NCBI RefSeq assembly: GCF_007164725.1
Contig: NZ_AP019697.1
Location: 1,523,501-1,587,500, forward strand
Reading direction: 5' to 3'
Source: Dialister hominis
GTDB lineage: Bacteria; Bacillota; Negativicutes; Veillonellales; Dialisteraceae
DNA: 64,000 bases
Part shown: positions 44,787-53,988 of the stretch, in pieces
How the letters are laid out: each line of letters begins with the position of its first letter
How positions within the stretch are numbered: position 1 is the first letter of the stretch
Notes under the pieces: generated by a model
What the model was told of the DNA's origin: nothing
What the model saw: the letters and a program-made list of their open reading frames with translations, nothing else
Databases searched by the model: none
Translations under genes and position numbers: made by a program

Positions 44787-46316
44787 TTAGAGCGGAATGT
44801 TTCCGTGTTTCTTTGCCGGATGTACTTCGTGCTTGGAAGCAAGCATCTTCAGTGCATTGATGATTGTCGGGCGGGTATTTCTTGGATCGATTACTGCATC
44901 TACATAGCCACGTTCTGCAGCTTTGTAAGGAGTAGCGAATTCCTCGACATATTCCTTTGTGCGTTCTTCTTTGTTCGGGTCTTTCTTGAAGATGATGTTA
45001 GCTGCGCCTGCAGGTCCCATAACTGCGATTTCAGCGGTTGGCCAAGCGAATACCTGGTCAGCGCCCTGTTCACGGGAGCACATAGCGATGTAGGAGCCGC
45101 CGTAAGCTTTACGCAGAATCATGGTGATCTTCGGAACTGTAGCTTCGCAGTATGCGAACAGCATCTTAGCGCCGTGACGAATTACGCCAGCATATTCCTG
45201 CTGTTTGCCAGGCAGGAAGCCAGGAACGTCGACAACGTTCAGAACCGGAATGTTGAAGCAGTCGCAGAAACGAATGAAGCGAGCTGCTTTATCGGATGCG
45301 TTGTAGTCAAGGCAGCCTGCCATGAATGCTGGCTGGTTAGCAATGATACCAACAGTCTGTCCGTCCATACGAGCGAAGCAGGTGATGATGTTCTTTGCGA
45401 ATTCCTTAGCTACATCGTAGTATTCGCCATTATCAACAATGGATTTCAGTACATCATACATATTGTACGGTGCATTGGAGCTTTCCGGCATAATGGTGTC
45501 CAGAGCTGGATCAGTTCTGGTCGGATCGTCTCCGGTTTCTACGATCGGAGCGTCTTCCATGTTGTTGCTCGGGAGGAAGCTGAGCAGGTAACGAATCTGT
45601 TTAATGCAGTCTTCGTCGTTTTCAGCTGCGAACTGAGCTACGCCGGATGTACGGTTATGGGTCATAGCGCCGCCGAGAGCTTCAGCGGTGATCTTTTCGC
45701 CGGTGACGGATTCAACGACAGCCGGGCCGGTCAGGAACATCTGGGATGTTTTCTTAACCATGTAAATGAAGTCGGTCAGAGCCGGGGAGTAAACAGCGCC
45801 GCCTGCGGACGGTCCCATGATTGCAGAAATCTGCGGGATTACGCCGGAAGCGATGGTGTTGCACCAGAAAATCTTGCCGTAGCCGGAGAGGGCATCGACA
45901 GCTTCCTGAATACGAGCTCCGCCGGAATCGTTCAGGCCTACGCAAGGTGCACCGACTTTGAGAGCCAGTTCATTTACGTGAACGATCTTTGCAGCGTGCA
46001 TTTCACCAAGGGAGCCGCCTTCAACGGTGAAGTCCTGAGCGAATGCAAATACCAATCTTCCATCAACAGTGCCGTAACCTGTTACAACGCCTTCGCCCGG
46101 GAGATCTTTCTTTTCCTGGCCGAAGTTGTGGCAGCGGGATTTTACGAGGGCATTGACTTCAACGAAAGTGCCTTCATCAAACAGAAGAGCGAGTCTTTCA
46201 CGAGCAGTCAGTTTGCCTTTTGCATGCTGTTTTTCAATATGTTTTTCGCCACCCATAGCCTCAACATGAGCGAGTTTCTTATGGAGAAGTTCAATTCTTT
46301 CTTCAACAGTTGCCAT
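44787..46316 (-). CDS. mmdA: Methylmalonyl-CoA decarboxylase alpha subunit (carboxyltransferase)
   Basis: A 509-aa acyl-CoA carboxyltransferase of the two-crotonase-fold type that moves the carboxyl group of (S)-methylmalonyl-CoA to biotin on MmdC. Visible features are GKLTARERLALLFDEGTFVE, DFTVEGGSLGEMHAAKI, the oxyanion-hole stretches NDSGGARIQEAVDAL and MGPSAGGAVYSPALTDF, and VPGFLPGKQQEYAGVIRHGAKMLFAY. Closest relatives are MmdA and PccB. The mutase, epimerase and carrier neighbours fix the decarboxylase role. Confidence 0.95.
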   Translation of the reverse strand: MATVEERIELLHKKLAHVEAMGGEKHIEKQHAKGKLTARERLALLFDEGTFVEVNALVKSRCHNFGQEKKDLPGEGVVTGYGTVDGRLVFAFAQDFTVEGGSLGEMHAAKIVHVNELALKVGAPCVGLNDSGGARIQEAVDALSGYGKIFWCNTIASGVIPQISAIMGPSAGGAVYSPALTDFIYMVKKTSQMFLTGPAVVESVTGEKITAEALGGAMTHNRTSGVAQFAAENDEDCIKQIRYLLSFLPSNNMEDAPIVETGDDPTRTDPALDTIMPESSNAPYNMYDVLKSIVDNGEYYDVAKEFAKNIITCFARMDGQTVGIIANQPAFMAGCLDYNASDKAARFIRFCDCFNIPVLNVVDVPGFLPGKQQEYAGVIRHGAKMLFAYCEATVPKITMILRKAYGGSYIAMCSREQGADQVFAWPTAEIAVMGPAGAANIIFKKDPNKEERTKEYVEEFATPYKAAERGYVDAVIDPRNTRPTIINALKMLASKHEVHPAKKHGNIPL

Positions 46317-46398
46317 TCTTACACCTCCAAAAATATTAGGGTCCCCCGCAAGGGGGATGATCCGCCCAGAATGGGCGAATCATTTGCCATCATTCAAC

Positions 46399-46851
46399 TT
46401 ATTTATTGAAGGACGGGCCGCCAGGGCGTTCTGTCAGTTCAAGCAGAAGGCCGGTAGCCTTTGGATGCAAGAATGCGATATGACAGCCGCCTGCACCGAC
46501 ACGCCATTTCTTGTCGATGAGCGGAACTTCTTTAGCCTGCAGATCTGCGAGGCATGCTTCGATGTCGTCAACACGAAGAGCAACATGCTGGAAGCCGTTC
46601 TTGCCGCCGTTAGATTTTTCAATGAAACGAGCGATCGGGCCATCCGGAGTTGTGGAACCCAAGAATTCGAGTTCGCAAGCTTCGGTCTGCGGGGATGGTT
46701 TGAAGAAGCTTGTTGTTACATGCTGATCTTCAACGGTTTCATCCGGCAGGGATGGATCCAGTCCCAGAATGTCTTTCATCTGCTGTTTAATAAGAGCCAG
46801 GTCTTTAACAGCTACGCCTACATGATCGACACACAAAACTTTGAATGCCAT
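46399..46851 (-). CDS. mce: Methylmalonyl-CoA epimerase
   Basis: A 150-aa vicinal-oxygen-chelate (glyoxalase) fold protein that converts (R)- to (S)-methylmalonyl-CoA. The metal ligands are in VDHVGVAVKD (His), GFQHVALRVDD (His) and GLLLELTE (Glu). The AAAGGAGGAG ribosome site is strong. It sits between meaB and mmdA, in reaction order. Confidence 0.94.
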   Translation of the reverse strand: MAFKVLCVDHVGVAVKDLALIKQQMKDILGLDPSLPDETVEDQHVTTSFFKPSPQTEACELEFLGSTTPDGPIARFIEKSNGGKNGFQHVALRVDDIEACLADLQAKEVPLIDKKWRVGAGGCHIAFLHPKATGLLLELTERPGGPSFNK

Positions 46852-46871
46852 AATAACTCCTCCTTTATAAA

Positions 46872-47810
46872 TTATTTGAATATTTTGCCCACGATGGAAT
46901 CGACGACAGTGAATGGATCAGTTTTCCTTTCAAATACGTCTTCCACGTAGCCATTGAATTCACCCGTCTTGGAGAGGTTTTCTTCAATATGACGGGAAAT
47001 GCGGTCGTGAATCATTTCGAGCATCTCGCTGCGTGCGCGTTCACGTCTGCGTTCTTCCAGCAAGCCGGATTCTTCGAGATACTTTCTATGATCACCCAGA
47101 GCTGTTACTACATCTTCTACACCCTGGTCTTTATTCGCGATCGTTCTTTCGATCGGCGGACGCCAGTTCTGAGCTTCGCCCAGATCGAGCATCATTTCGA
47201 TCTCAACATTCAAACGATCTGCGCCGTCGCGATCACATTTATTGATGACAAATACGTCACCGATTTCAAGGATACCAGCCTTGATTGCCTGAATATCGTC
47301 GCCAAGTCCGGGTACGAGCACAACAAGTGTGGTATCCGCATTCTTAACGATATCGACTTCGGACTGTCCTACGCCTACTGTTTCGATGAAAATTACATCG
47401 AGACCGAAAGCATCCATCAGTTTAACCGCATCTGCGGTCTTGCGGGACAAACCCCCGAGACTGCCGCGTGTACCCATACTACGGATATAAACACCCTTAT
47501 CCAACGTCAGGTCGTTCATACGAATACGGTCACCAAGAATGGCGCCGCCGGAGAACGGACTGGTAGGATCGACAGCGACGATGCCTACTGTTTTACCCTG
47601 TTTGCGAAACTGCTTTATGAGGGCATCAGACAGTGTGCTCTTACCCGCACCAGGCGCACCAGTGATACCGATGACCTGAGCACGACCGGTATGGTGATAG
47701 ATATCTTTCATGATATCTTCATAACCATCACGTTCGTTTTCAACGATGGTAATTGCTCTCGCTAAGGCGCGTCTATTTCCATTCCAAAAATCCTTCATAG
47801 AAAATTCCAT
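46872..47810 (-). CDS. meaB: MeaB-type G-protein chaperone of methylmalonyl-CoA mutase
   Basis: A 312-aa P-loop GTPase (ArgK/MeaB) that gates B12 delivery to, and protects, the mutase. The Walker A motif is GITGAPGAGKSTLSDAL, then AVDPTSPFSGGAILGDRIRM (switch/magnesium), ETVGVGQSE (switch II) and INKCDRDGAD (NKxD). It follows the mutase small subunit after 125 bases with a stem-loop. Confidence 0.95.
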   Translation of the reverse strand: MEFSMKDFWNGNRRALARAITIVENERDGYEDIMKDIYHHTGRAQVIGITGAPGAGKSTLSDALIKQFRKQGKTVGIVAVDPTSPFSGGAILGDRIRMNDLTLDKGVYIRSMGTRGSLGGLSRKTADAVKLMDAFGLDVIFIETVGVGQSEVDIVKNADTTLVVLVPGLGDDIQAIKAGILEIGDVFVINKCDRDGADRLNVEIEMMLDLGEAQNWRPPIERTIANKDQGVEDVVTALGDHRKYLEESGLLEERRRERARSEMLEMIHDRISRHIEENLSKTGEFNGYVEDVFERKTDPFTVVDSIVGKIFK

Positions 47811-47858
47811 GGATACACCGCCTTTTCGAGGAGTAAATCAAGAGAAATAAATAGTTGT

Positions 47859-47886
47859 AAAGGGCTGAGAGTGCACCCAGCCCTTT
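47859..47886 (-). other. Intercistronic stem-loop between mcmB and meaB
   Basis: AAAGGGCTG/CAGCCCTTT perfect 9-bp stem without a proper T-run. It may lower downstream expression or mark an RNA end, so that the abundant mutase is made in excess of its chaperone. Confidence 0.6.
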
Positions 47887-47935
47887 AACAGCTAAATTAC
47901 ACTAATAAACCGCCAAGTGGTAGTCTAAAAGCTAA

Positions 47936-48331
47936 TTATTTTACATTTGCCTGGATGAAGTCAATAACTTCTTTGGTTGGTGTGCCAGGTGTGAAGATAG
48001 CCTTTACGCCTGCTTTTTCCAGACCTGGGATATCAGCAGCCGGAATTACGCCGCCGCCGATTACGAGTACATCGCCCATGCCTTTAGCTTCAAGAGCTTT
48101 GACAACTTCCGGGAACAGTGTGTTGTGAGCGCCGGACAGCAGGGACAGTGCTACTACATCAACGTCTTCTGCGTCAGCTGCTTCGACGATCTGTTCAACG
48201 GTCTGGCGAAGACCTGTGTAAATAACTTCCATGCCTGCATCACGGAGTGCACGGGCAATAACCTTTGCGCCGCGATCATGTCCATCAAGACCCGGTTTAG
48301 CTACGAGTACTCTGATACGTTTATCTGCCAT
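47936..48331 (-). CDS. mcmB: Methylmalonyl-CoA mutase, B12-binding subunit
   Basis: A 131-aa free-standing cobalamin-binding domain. The base-off/His-on motif is [17 protein letters not shown] (His ligand in DGHDRG), followed by [18 protein letters not shown] and [15 protein letters not shown]. In Propionibacterium and human enzymes this domain is fused to the large chain; here it is a separate subunit, as in archaea and some Firmicutes. Confidence 0.94.
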   Translation of the reverse strand: MADKRIRVLVAKPGLDGHDRGAKVIARALRDAGMEVIYTGLRQTVEQIVEAADAEDVDVVALSLLSGAHNTLFPEVVKALEAKGMGDVLVIGGGVIPAADIPGLEKAGVKAIFTPGTPTKEVIDFIQANVK

Positions 48332-48367
48332 TGTTAATTACCTCCAGAACTATTTCCGATTATCGAA

Positions 48368-50014
48368 TTAAAGTGTGTTGTGCGGTTTGTATTCGCCGAA
48401 TACCTTACGGAGTACTCCGCAGATTTCGCCGAGGGAGCAATAAGCACGTACGCAGTCGAGAATAACTGGCATCAGGTTTACTTCTTCATCAGCAGCTGCA
48501 ACTTCCAGCTTCTTCAGTTCTTCCTGAACCTTAGCGTTATCACGTTCTGCTTTAACTTTAGCCAGTTTGTTCTTCTGGAATTCACCAGCGGAGGAGTCAA
48601 CCTTCAGCAGGCCTTCAACCGGTGGTTCTTCCATTGTGAACTTGTTGACGCCAACGATTGTCTTTTCGCCGGATTCAACAGCCATTTGCCAAGCATAAGC
48701 GGAGTCCTGAATTTCCTTCTGGATATAGCCTTTATCAATAGCTTCTACAGCGCCGCCCATTTCATCGATCTTTCTGATGTATTCTTTAGCTTCAGCTTCG
48801 ATAGCGTTGGTCATAGCTTCAACATAGTAGGAGCCGCCGAGCGGATCAACTACGTCAGCCAGGCCGGATTCATAAGCAACGATCTGCTGTGTACGCAGAG
48901 CGATGGTTACGGATTCAGTGGTTGGCAGAGCCAGAGCTTCATCGCGGGAGTTGGTGTGCAGGGACTGGGTTCCGCCCATAACAGCTGCTGCTGTCTGCAG
49001 AGCAACACGAACGATGTTGTTGTTTGGCTGCTGAGCTGTCAGCATGGAGCCTGCGGTCTGGGTGTGGAAACGCAGTTTCATGGATTTTTCGTCTTCAGCG
49101 TGGAATCTTTCTTTCAGAATTGTAGCCCACAGACGACGGGAAGCGCGGAATTTAGCGACTTCTTCGAGTACGTTGTTGTGTGCATTCCAGAAGAAGGACA
49201 GACGTGGAGCGAATTCATCGATGTGCATGCCAGCTTTCAGAGCTGCTTCGATGTAAGCGATACCATCAGCAATGGTGAATGCGATTTCCTGAGCAGCGGT
49301 GGAACCAGCTTCACGGATGTGGTAACCGGAAATGGAGATGGTGTTCCACTTCGGAACGTTCTTGGAGCAGTATTCGAAAATGTTGGTGATTAAACGCATG
49401 GATGGTTTAACCGGGAAAATGTAGGTGCCGCGAGCGGAGTATTCCTTCAGAATATCGTTCTGAATGGTGCCGCGGAGTGCGGAAGCAGGAACGCCCTGTT
49501 TTTCAGCAACTGCAATGTACATAGCGAGCAGAACGGATGCCGGTGCGTTGATGGTCATGGATGTGGAAACTTTGCCCAGGTCGATCTGATCGAACAGGAT
49601 TTCCATATCTTTCAGGGTATCAATAGCAACGCCTACTTTACCAATTTCGCCTTCAGCCATCTTATCATCGGAGTCATAACCGATCTGGGTTGGAAGGTCG
49701 AATGCTACGGACAGACCAGATCCGCCGTTAGCAATCAGGTAACGATAACGTTTGTTGGATTCTTCAGCGGTTGCGAAGCCTGCATACATACGCATGGTCC
49801 AGAGACGGCCACGATACATGGTCGGCTGTACGCCACGGGTGTATGGATATTCGCCCGGGAAACCGAGGTCTCTTTCATAATCAAAACCTTCGAGATCGAG
49901 AGGTGTGTACAGGTTCTTGTATTTAAGACCAACTCTTTCCGGATGTTTTGCCGTCTGTTTTGCATATTCTGCATTGTAGGCATCAAGTTTAGCTTTCAGG
50001 GATTCGTTAGACAT
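48368..50014 (-). CDS. mcmA: Methylmalonyl-CoA mutase, catalytic subunit
   Basis: A 548-aa TIM-barrel chain that rearranges succinyl-CoA to (R)-methylmalonyl-CoA with adenosylcobalamin. The substrate-binding Tyr in [15 protein letters not shown] and Arg in [11 protein letters not shown] match methylmalonyl-CoA mutase; isobutyryl-CoA mutases have Phe and Gln at these places. [20 protein letters not shown] and [12 protein letters not shown] are also family marks. The C-terminal B12 domain is encoded by the next gene. It has an AGGAGGAAG site and is the first gene of the operon. Confidence 0.95.
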   Translation of the reverse strand: MSNESLKAKLDAYNAEYAKQTAKHPERVGLKYKNLYTPLDLEGFDYERDLGFPGEYPYTRGVQPTMYRGRLWTMRMYAGFATAEESNKRYRYLIANGGSGLSVAFDLPTQIGYDSDDKMAEGEIGKVGVAIDTLKDMEILFDQIDLGKVSTSMTINAPASVLLAMYIAVAEKQGVPASALRGTIQNDILKEYSARGTYIFPVKPSMRLITNIFEYCSKNVPKWNTISISGYHIREAGSTAAQEIAFTIADGIAYIEAALKAGMHIDEFAPRLSFFWNAHNNVLEEVAKFRASRRLWATILKERFHAEDEKSMKLRFHTQTAGSMLTAQQPNNNIVRVALQTAAAVMGGTQSLHTNSRDEALALPTTESVTIALRTQQIVAYESGLADVVDPLGGSYYVEAMTNAIEAEAKEYIRKIDEMGGAVEAIDKGYIQKEIQDSAYAWQMAVESGEKTIVGVNKFTMEEPPVEGLLKVDSSAGEFQKNKLAKVKAERDNAKVQEELKKLEVAAADEEVNLMPVILDCVRAYCSLGEICGVLRKVFGEYKPHNTL

Positions 50015-50250
50015 GAGTTCATCTTCCTCCTAAAAAAGTAAGTAAGTAACTTCTGGGAAAAAACTTCCCATCATTTATCAGCGGCGGCGTCTTTATGCTC
50101 TTCTCACTGTTTTCTAAGGGAACTTCTTTCCGGTCCAGGGCCCGCAACGCCTTCCCCGCTGCAGCGCTTTTTCAAGTCTTCTTGCAGCGGTTTCAGGACA
50201 CTTGCGAAACCCATGTGTATGACACTGTCAATGGGCAGTCATCATCATAG
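50015..50250 (-). promoter_or_regulatory. Long structured 5' leader of mcmA
   Basis: The transcript from the promoter at 50254-50281 has about 230 untranslated bases with strong pairing: CCGCTGCA/TGCAGCGG enclosing a 19-base loop, a GGGCCC stretch, and a TGGGAA/TTCCCA hairpin with a T-run near the ribosome site. It lacks the conserved core of a cobalamin riboswitch. A regulatory RNA is possible; no known class is recognised. Confidence 0.45.
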
Positions 50251-50253
50251 ATT

Positions 50254-50281
50254 ATTATACAGTACTGAGTTTATTTGTAAA
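50254..50281 (-). promoter_or_regulatory. Promoter of the mutase-decarboxylase operon with paired operator-like repeats
   Basis: TTTACA (50276-50281), 16-base spacer, TATAAT (50254-50259) on the minus strand. Two related 14-mers, TTATACAGTACTGA (50255-50268) and TAATACAGCACTAA (50295-50308), lie 40 bases apart, one over the -10 and one just upstream of the -35. Confidence 0.75.
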
Positions 50282-50309
50282 GCATTAAAAATTTTAATAC
50301 AGCACTAAA

Positions 50310-51857
50310 TTATTTCTTGAAGTGCATATCGCCGGTTTCTGCCAGGCTTTCATGGAATTTGAAAGCTTCCGGAAGAATGTGCGGGGTCTGGCTGTGGCCG
50401 CATGCGGCAACTGCTCTTTCATAGTAGTCCATGAGCTGATCTCTGTAGGACGGATGAGCAACGTTGTTGATGATAACCTTTGCTCTTTCCTTCGGGCTCA
50501 GGCCGCGAACATCTGCGACACCCTGTTCAGAGATGAATACATGGGTATCGTGTTCGGTGTGGTCAACATGGGAGCACATCGGAACAACTGCGGAGATCTT
50601 GCCGCCCTTAGCGGAGCTGTGGCAGAAGAAGCAGGACAGGAATGCGTTACGAGCGAAGTCGCCGGAACCGCCGATACCGTTCATCAGCTTGGTGCCTGTT
50701 ACATGTGTGGAGTTTACGTGGCCGTAAATATCCATTTCAAGAGCCGTGTTCATGCCGATAACGCCGATACGACGAACAACTTCACCGTTGTTGGAGATTT
50801 CCTGCGGACGCAGAACGATCTTCTTGTTGTATTTTTCGATGTTGTCGTAGAAACGTTTCAGGCCTTCCGGAGATGGAGACAGGGAAGTACCGGAAATCAT
50901 GTCGATCTTGTCTTTGTCGATCAGCTCGAACATGCCGTCCTGGATAACTTCGGTGTATACGGACAGGTTCTTGAACCGGGATTCAACGAGGCCATGGATA
51001 ACTGCATTAGCAACGTTGCCTACGCCAGACTGCAGCGGGAGCAGGTTTTCCGGAAGTCTGCCATGTTTAACTTCGTTGGTCAGGAATTCTACAAGGTTGT
51101 TGCCCATTGCTTCAGCGTCGTCATCGAGCGGAGCCAGTGCACGGGTTACGTCTGGCATATCGCATGGAACGATAGCTACGATCTTGGACGGATCGCATTT
51201 GATGTACGGTTTGCCGATACGGTCGCCAGCGTGGAGAATCGGAATCGGTTCGCAGTGCGGCGGGTTCTTACGCATGTAAATATCAGCCATGCCTACGAGG
51301 CCGAGTGGCTGAGTGGTGTTAACTTCGACAATGACTTTCTTAGCGGTGTCTACGTATACCGGAGAGTTGCCGATAGCGGTTGTCGGGTAGATTTCGCCGT
51401 TCGGTCCGATCTTGCATGCTTCAACGACTGCGAAGTCCGGGCCGGTTACGCGTTCGCCTTTAACGTTGGTGAAGAAGCCAGCACGAACCTGCTGTGCTAC
51501 ATGAGACAGATGCAGGTCATAGTAGCTTACCTGGCCATTGTTGATGGCTTTCCTCAGGTTAGCGTTTGTCTGGTAAGGCATACGAACTCTGACGCCGTTT
51601 ACAGCAACCAGTTCGGTATCGATCTGGGAACCGGTGGAAGCGCCTGTCCAGATATCTACCTGGAACGGGGTCTGTTTCATGCGTTCTGCGAGTTCATGCA
51701 TTGTAATTTTCGGATAGCCGCATGGCGTAAATCCGGAAATACCGATGATGTCCCCTGCATTGATCATAGCTGCAGCTGCTGCGCCTGGCATGACCTTGGA
51801 GAGAAGGCTCTTGTCCTCAATCCTGCTAAGGAATTCACTATCATTGGTGTCGATCAT
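50310..51857 (-). CDS. Succinate/propionyl-CoA CoA-transferase (acetyl-CoA hydrolase/transferase family)
   Basis: A 515-aa class I CoA-transferase (Cat1/ScpC type). It should move CoA from propionyl-CoA to succinate, releasing propionate and feeding the mutase. The GASTGSQIDTELVAVNGVRVRMPYQTN region, EVNTTQPLGLVGMADIY and GGSGDFARNAFLSCF are family landmarks; the catalytic Glu is probably in VFISEQGVADVRGL or EVNTTQP. Transfer to acetate is an alternative. I use the second ATG (51857), nine bases from GGGAGG. It has its own transcription unit just upstream of the mutase operon. Confidence 0.9.
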   Translation of the reverse strand: MIDTNDSEFLSRIEDKSLLSKVMPGAAAAAMINAGDIIGISGFTPCGYPKITMHELAERMKQTPFQVDIWTGASTGSQIDTELVAVNGVRVRMPYQTNANLRKAINNGQVSYYDLHLSHVAQQVRAGFFTNVKGERVTGPDFAVVEACKIGPNGEIYPTTAIGNSPVYVDTAKKVIVEVNTTQPLGLVGMADIYMRKNPPHCEPIPILHAGDRIGKPYIKCDPSKIVAIVPCDMPDVTRALAPLDDDAEAMGNNLVEFLTNEVKHGRLPENLLPLQSGVGNVANAVIHGLVESRFKNLSVYTEVIQDGMFELIDKDKIDMISGTSLSPSPEGLKRFYDNIEKYNKKIVLRPQEISNNGEVVRRIGVIGMNTALEMDIYGHVNSTHVTGTKLMNGIGGSGDFARNAFLSCFFCHSSAKGGKISAVVPMCSHVDHTEHDTHVFISEQGVADVRGLSPKERAKVIINNVAHPSYRDQLMDYYERAVAACGHSQTPHILPEAFKFHESLAETGDMHFKK

Positions 51858-52233
51858 TACTATCATCCTCCCAAAAATAAAATAATATATAAAAGTCCAC
51901 AGCTTGATTTACCTGCTTTTGCTGCAGATCTTTTTACCTCAGTAAAAAACACAGTCTATACGAGACGGGAATGTTTTCTTCTCTTTATCGAAAATGTTCG
52001 GTAAACATTTACTTCAAAAAATCCATTTCCTAATCTAATTCATCATACTGACTGCATTTTTATTTACCTTATCACCTTTATCATTATACCACATTTTCTG
52101 AGATTGTATCCCCTAAAATAGGTTCTCTGTTTCTTAATTTCTATTATGGGTCATATAAATAATTCCTATTAGACAAATTATGATTTACATGTTGTATAAC
52201 ATGTAATTTACAGAAAACCATAATCATATATTT
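51858..52233. other. Upstream region of the CoA-transferase gene
   Basis: AT-rich, no gene. A perfect AAATGTT-N5-AACATTT inverted repeat (51992-52010) may be an operator. Several -10-like strings exist (TATAGA near 51953, TATATTAT near 51886), but no promoter stands out. The left part to 52233 contains T-rich sequence downstream of the O-antigen-ligase-like gene without a clear terminator. Confidence 0.5.
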
Positions 52234-53472
52234 CTATTTTTCGTTTGCATGACTTATGCATGAAGCCCACAAACCCGCCAGACTCCAGAAACAAAATGAT
52301 ACGGAACGGCTAAAAAGTACATGGTCTCCGAAGCTGATAATGGCAATCAAGATGACGGCAAGCATGCCGCCTAGGCCCATGGCACGGTCAAAGGCAGTCT
52401 CTCCCCCTTTGAAAATCCTGTAGGCGATGATACCCTGCGCAAAGAAAGCAGCCAGGAATGCAAGGCCACCCGGGATCCCTACTTCGGCCAGCATGTTCAG
52501 GTACATGTTGTGTGCATGGAAAATCAGTACATTGTCATTCTGTATAAAGAAATTGTAATCCGGGTATGCGAGGAGATACGATCCCCAGCCGATGCCCAGA
52601 AGAGGATGTTCTTCAATCATGGCTCTCGTGCTTTCCCAGAGAGCGAAGCGAAGATCGACGGACGTGTCATCCCCTCTGAAAAGGGAAAGGAAACGTTCGG
52701 CAATCTGTCCGTGATAAAAGAGAAGGCCAATCGGAACGAGCAGGAATAAAAGACCGAATCTCTTATCATGGAAAATGGCAAGGCCTGCCACGATGCCGCC
52801 GGCTGCCACCCACGCGCCTCTGGAATAGGTAAGCGCCAGGCAGGTAAGGAGCACCAGCAGGACGATTCCGAAAATGTACTTTCTTCTCCCCTTCTTCTCA
52901 TAGAGGAAGAAAGAGGAAAGCGCACTGATGATCATCAGAAGGTAAGCGCCCAGAAGGTTCGGATTCTCCAGCGTCGAATACATGCGGCGGCGGAGAAGCG
53001 GGAAACGCTCCGGATCGACCCAGCTCTGCGCGGTAAGATCCTTTGCCATGTCATGGGCATCCGCATACTGGAAGAAACCGTAAGCGGCTACACAGAGAGC
53101 ACCTGCCAGGAAGGCATAGAGCGCCTTTTCCTTTTCCCTGACCGTACGGATCGTGGAAAAGACCATGAGATAGACAGCCGCATAAAGAAGCGGCTGGAGC
53201 GACCAGTTGAAAATCGAGAAGAAGCTGTCCTTGGATACGGCCGTGGACAGAAGCGAACACGCTAAAAAGACGGCTCCTGCTCCCCAGTATGGAGGGACGC
53301 GGAGGGACACTTCCTTTGATGTACGCCAGTTGACCAGCCACAGGATGAGGGCCGGGATGAGGGGCGCATAGAAAAGGAATGGATTCAGCGGAATCAGGAA
53401 CAGCGTCAAATATAAAAGATAGAGGACATGCTCGCGCGAGCATGCTTTATGCATCAGGCCAAAAAGACCCAT
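52234..53472 (-). CDS. O-antigen ligase/polymerase-like membrane protein
   Basis: A 412-aa inner-membrane protein with 10-12 hydrophobic segments and the Wzy_C/WaaL-type periplasmic loop: TYSRGAWVAAGG, then ESTRAMIEEHPLLGIGWGSYLLAYPDY and HAHNMYLNMLAEVGIPGG. Members join or polymerise lipid-linked glycans. No glycan gene cluster is adjacent, so ligase versus polymerase cannot be decided. The start is the ATG after GGAGG; an in-frame GTG two codons earlier is less likely. Confidence 0.85.
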   Translation of the reverse strand: MGLFGLMHKACSREHVLYLLYLTLFLIPLNPFLFYAPLIPALILWLVNWRTSKEVSLRVPPYWGAGAVFLACSLLSTAVSKDSFFSIFNWSLQPLLYAAVYLMVFSTIRTVREKEKALYAFLAGALCVAAYGFFQYADAHDMAKDLTAQSWVDPERFPLLRRRMYSTLENPNLLGAYLLMIISALSSFFLYEKKGRRKYIFGIVLLVLLTCLALTYSRGAWVAAGGIVAGLAIFHDKRFGLLFLLVPIGLLFYHGQIAERFLSLFRGDDTSVDLRFALWESTRAMIEEHPLLGIGWGSYLLAYPDYNFFIQNDNVLIFHAHNMYLNMLAEVGIPGGLAFLAAFFAQGIIAYRIFKGGETAFDRAMGLGGMLAVILIAIISFGDHVLFSRSVSFCFWSLAGLWASCISHANEK

Positions 53473-53652
53473 TTCCACCTCCGGCTAATAAATTCTATAA
53501 AAGGAACCACTTTGTTCCGTATCTCATTATAATAGACTGATTCTTTTAGGGCAACGGCACGCCCTTTCGTCCTTTTCTTTTTTAAAGCGCTTTTTCTTCA
53601 CTTTTTCTCTCTTTTACTTTCGTATTCTCAAAATAACAATTTTAAAATTTTC

Positions 53653-53681
53653 TTGACGCTTTCATGACGAAATGCTATAGT
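53653..53681 (+). promoter_or_regulatory. Promoter of metQ
   Basis: TTGACG, 17-base spacer, TATAGT. Confidence 0.8.
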
Positions 53682-53689
53682 ATGTCCAA

Positions 53690-53945
53690 CTTGATACAAG
53701 CGATGAAGAGAAGAGTACGCGGAAAGAAAGCCAAAGAGAGTCCCGAATGGTGAGAAGGGACGCCGGACATCCGCCGAACATGGCCTTGGAGCATGCGCCG
53801 CCGAATGATGAAGTGGCCCGGGAGTTCCCGTTACAGGACAGGAGTGCCTTGCACTTCACAAGGTCTTTCCGGCGACGGAAAGGCGAACATGGGTGGTACC
53901 ACGAAACAGAATCCTTCGTCCCGTCGGGAAGAGGGATTTTTTTGT
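53690..53945 (+). promoter_or_regulatory. Methionine T-box leader of metQ
   Basis: Stem I has AGTA (53714-53717) opposite CGAAC-ATG-GCC, so the specifier is AUG (53780-53782). The distal-loop GAATGGTGAGAAGGG, the T-box GGGTGGTACCACG (53891-53903) and a terminator running into seven T (53911-53943) follow. Uncharged tRNA-Met should turn on metQ. Confidence 0.92.
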
Positions 53946-53988
53946 ACCCGGAATCGTTATTTCCACGAAATCATAAGGAGGACTTACT

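Noticed and set aside
50015-50250. Cobalamin riboswitch in the mcmA leader
   Set aside because: None of the B12-box or CCGCCACTGT core seen in the two real riboswitches is present.
53785-53800. Cysteine (UGC) specifier in the metQ T-box, also seen at the equivalent place in the second leader
   Set aside because: The position opposite AGTA and next to the upper stem is GAA-N-AUG in both leaders; the TGC strings lie beyond the specifier loop.
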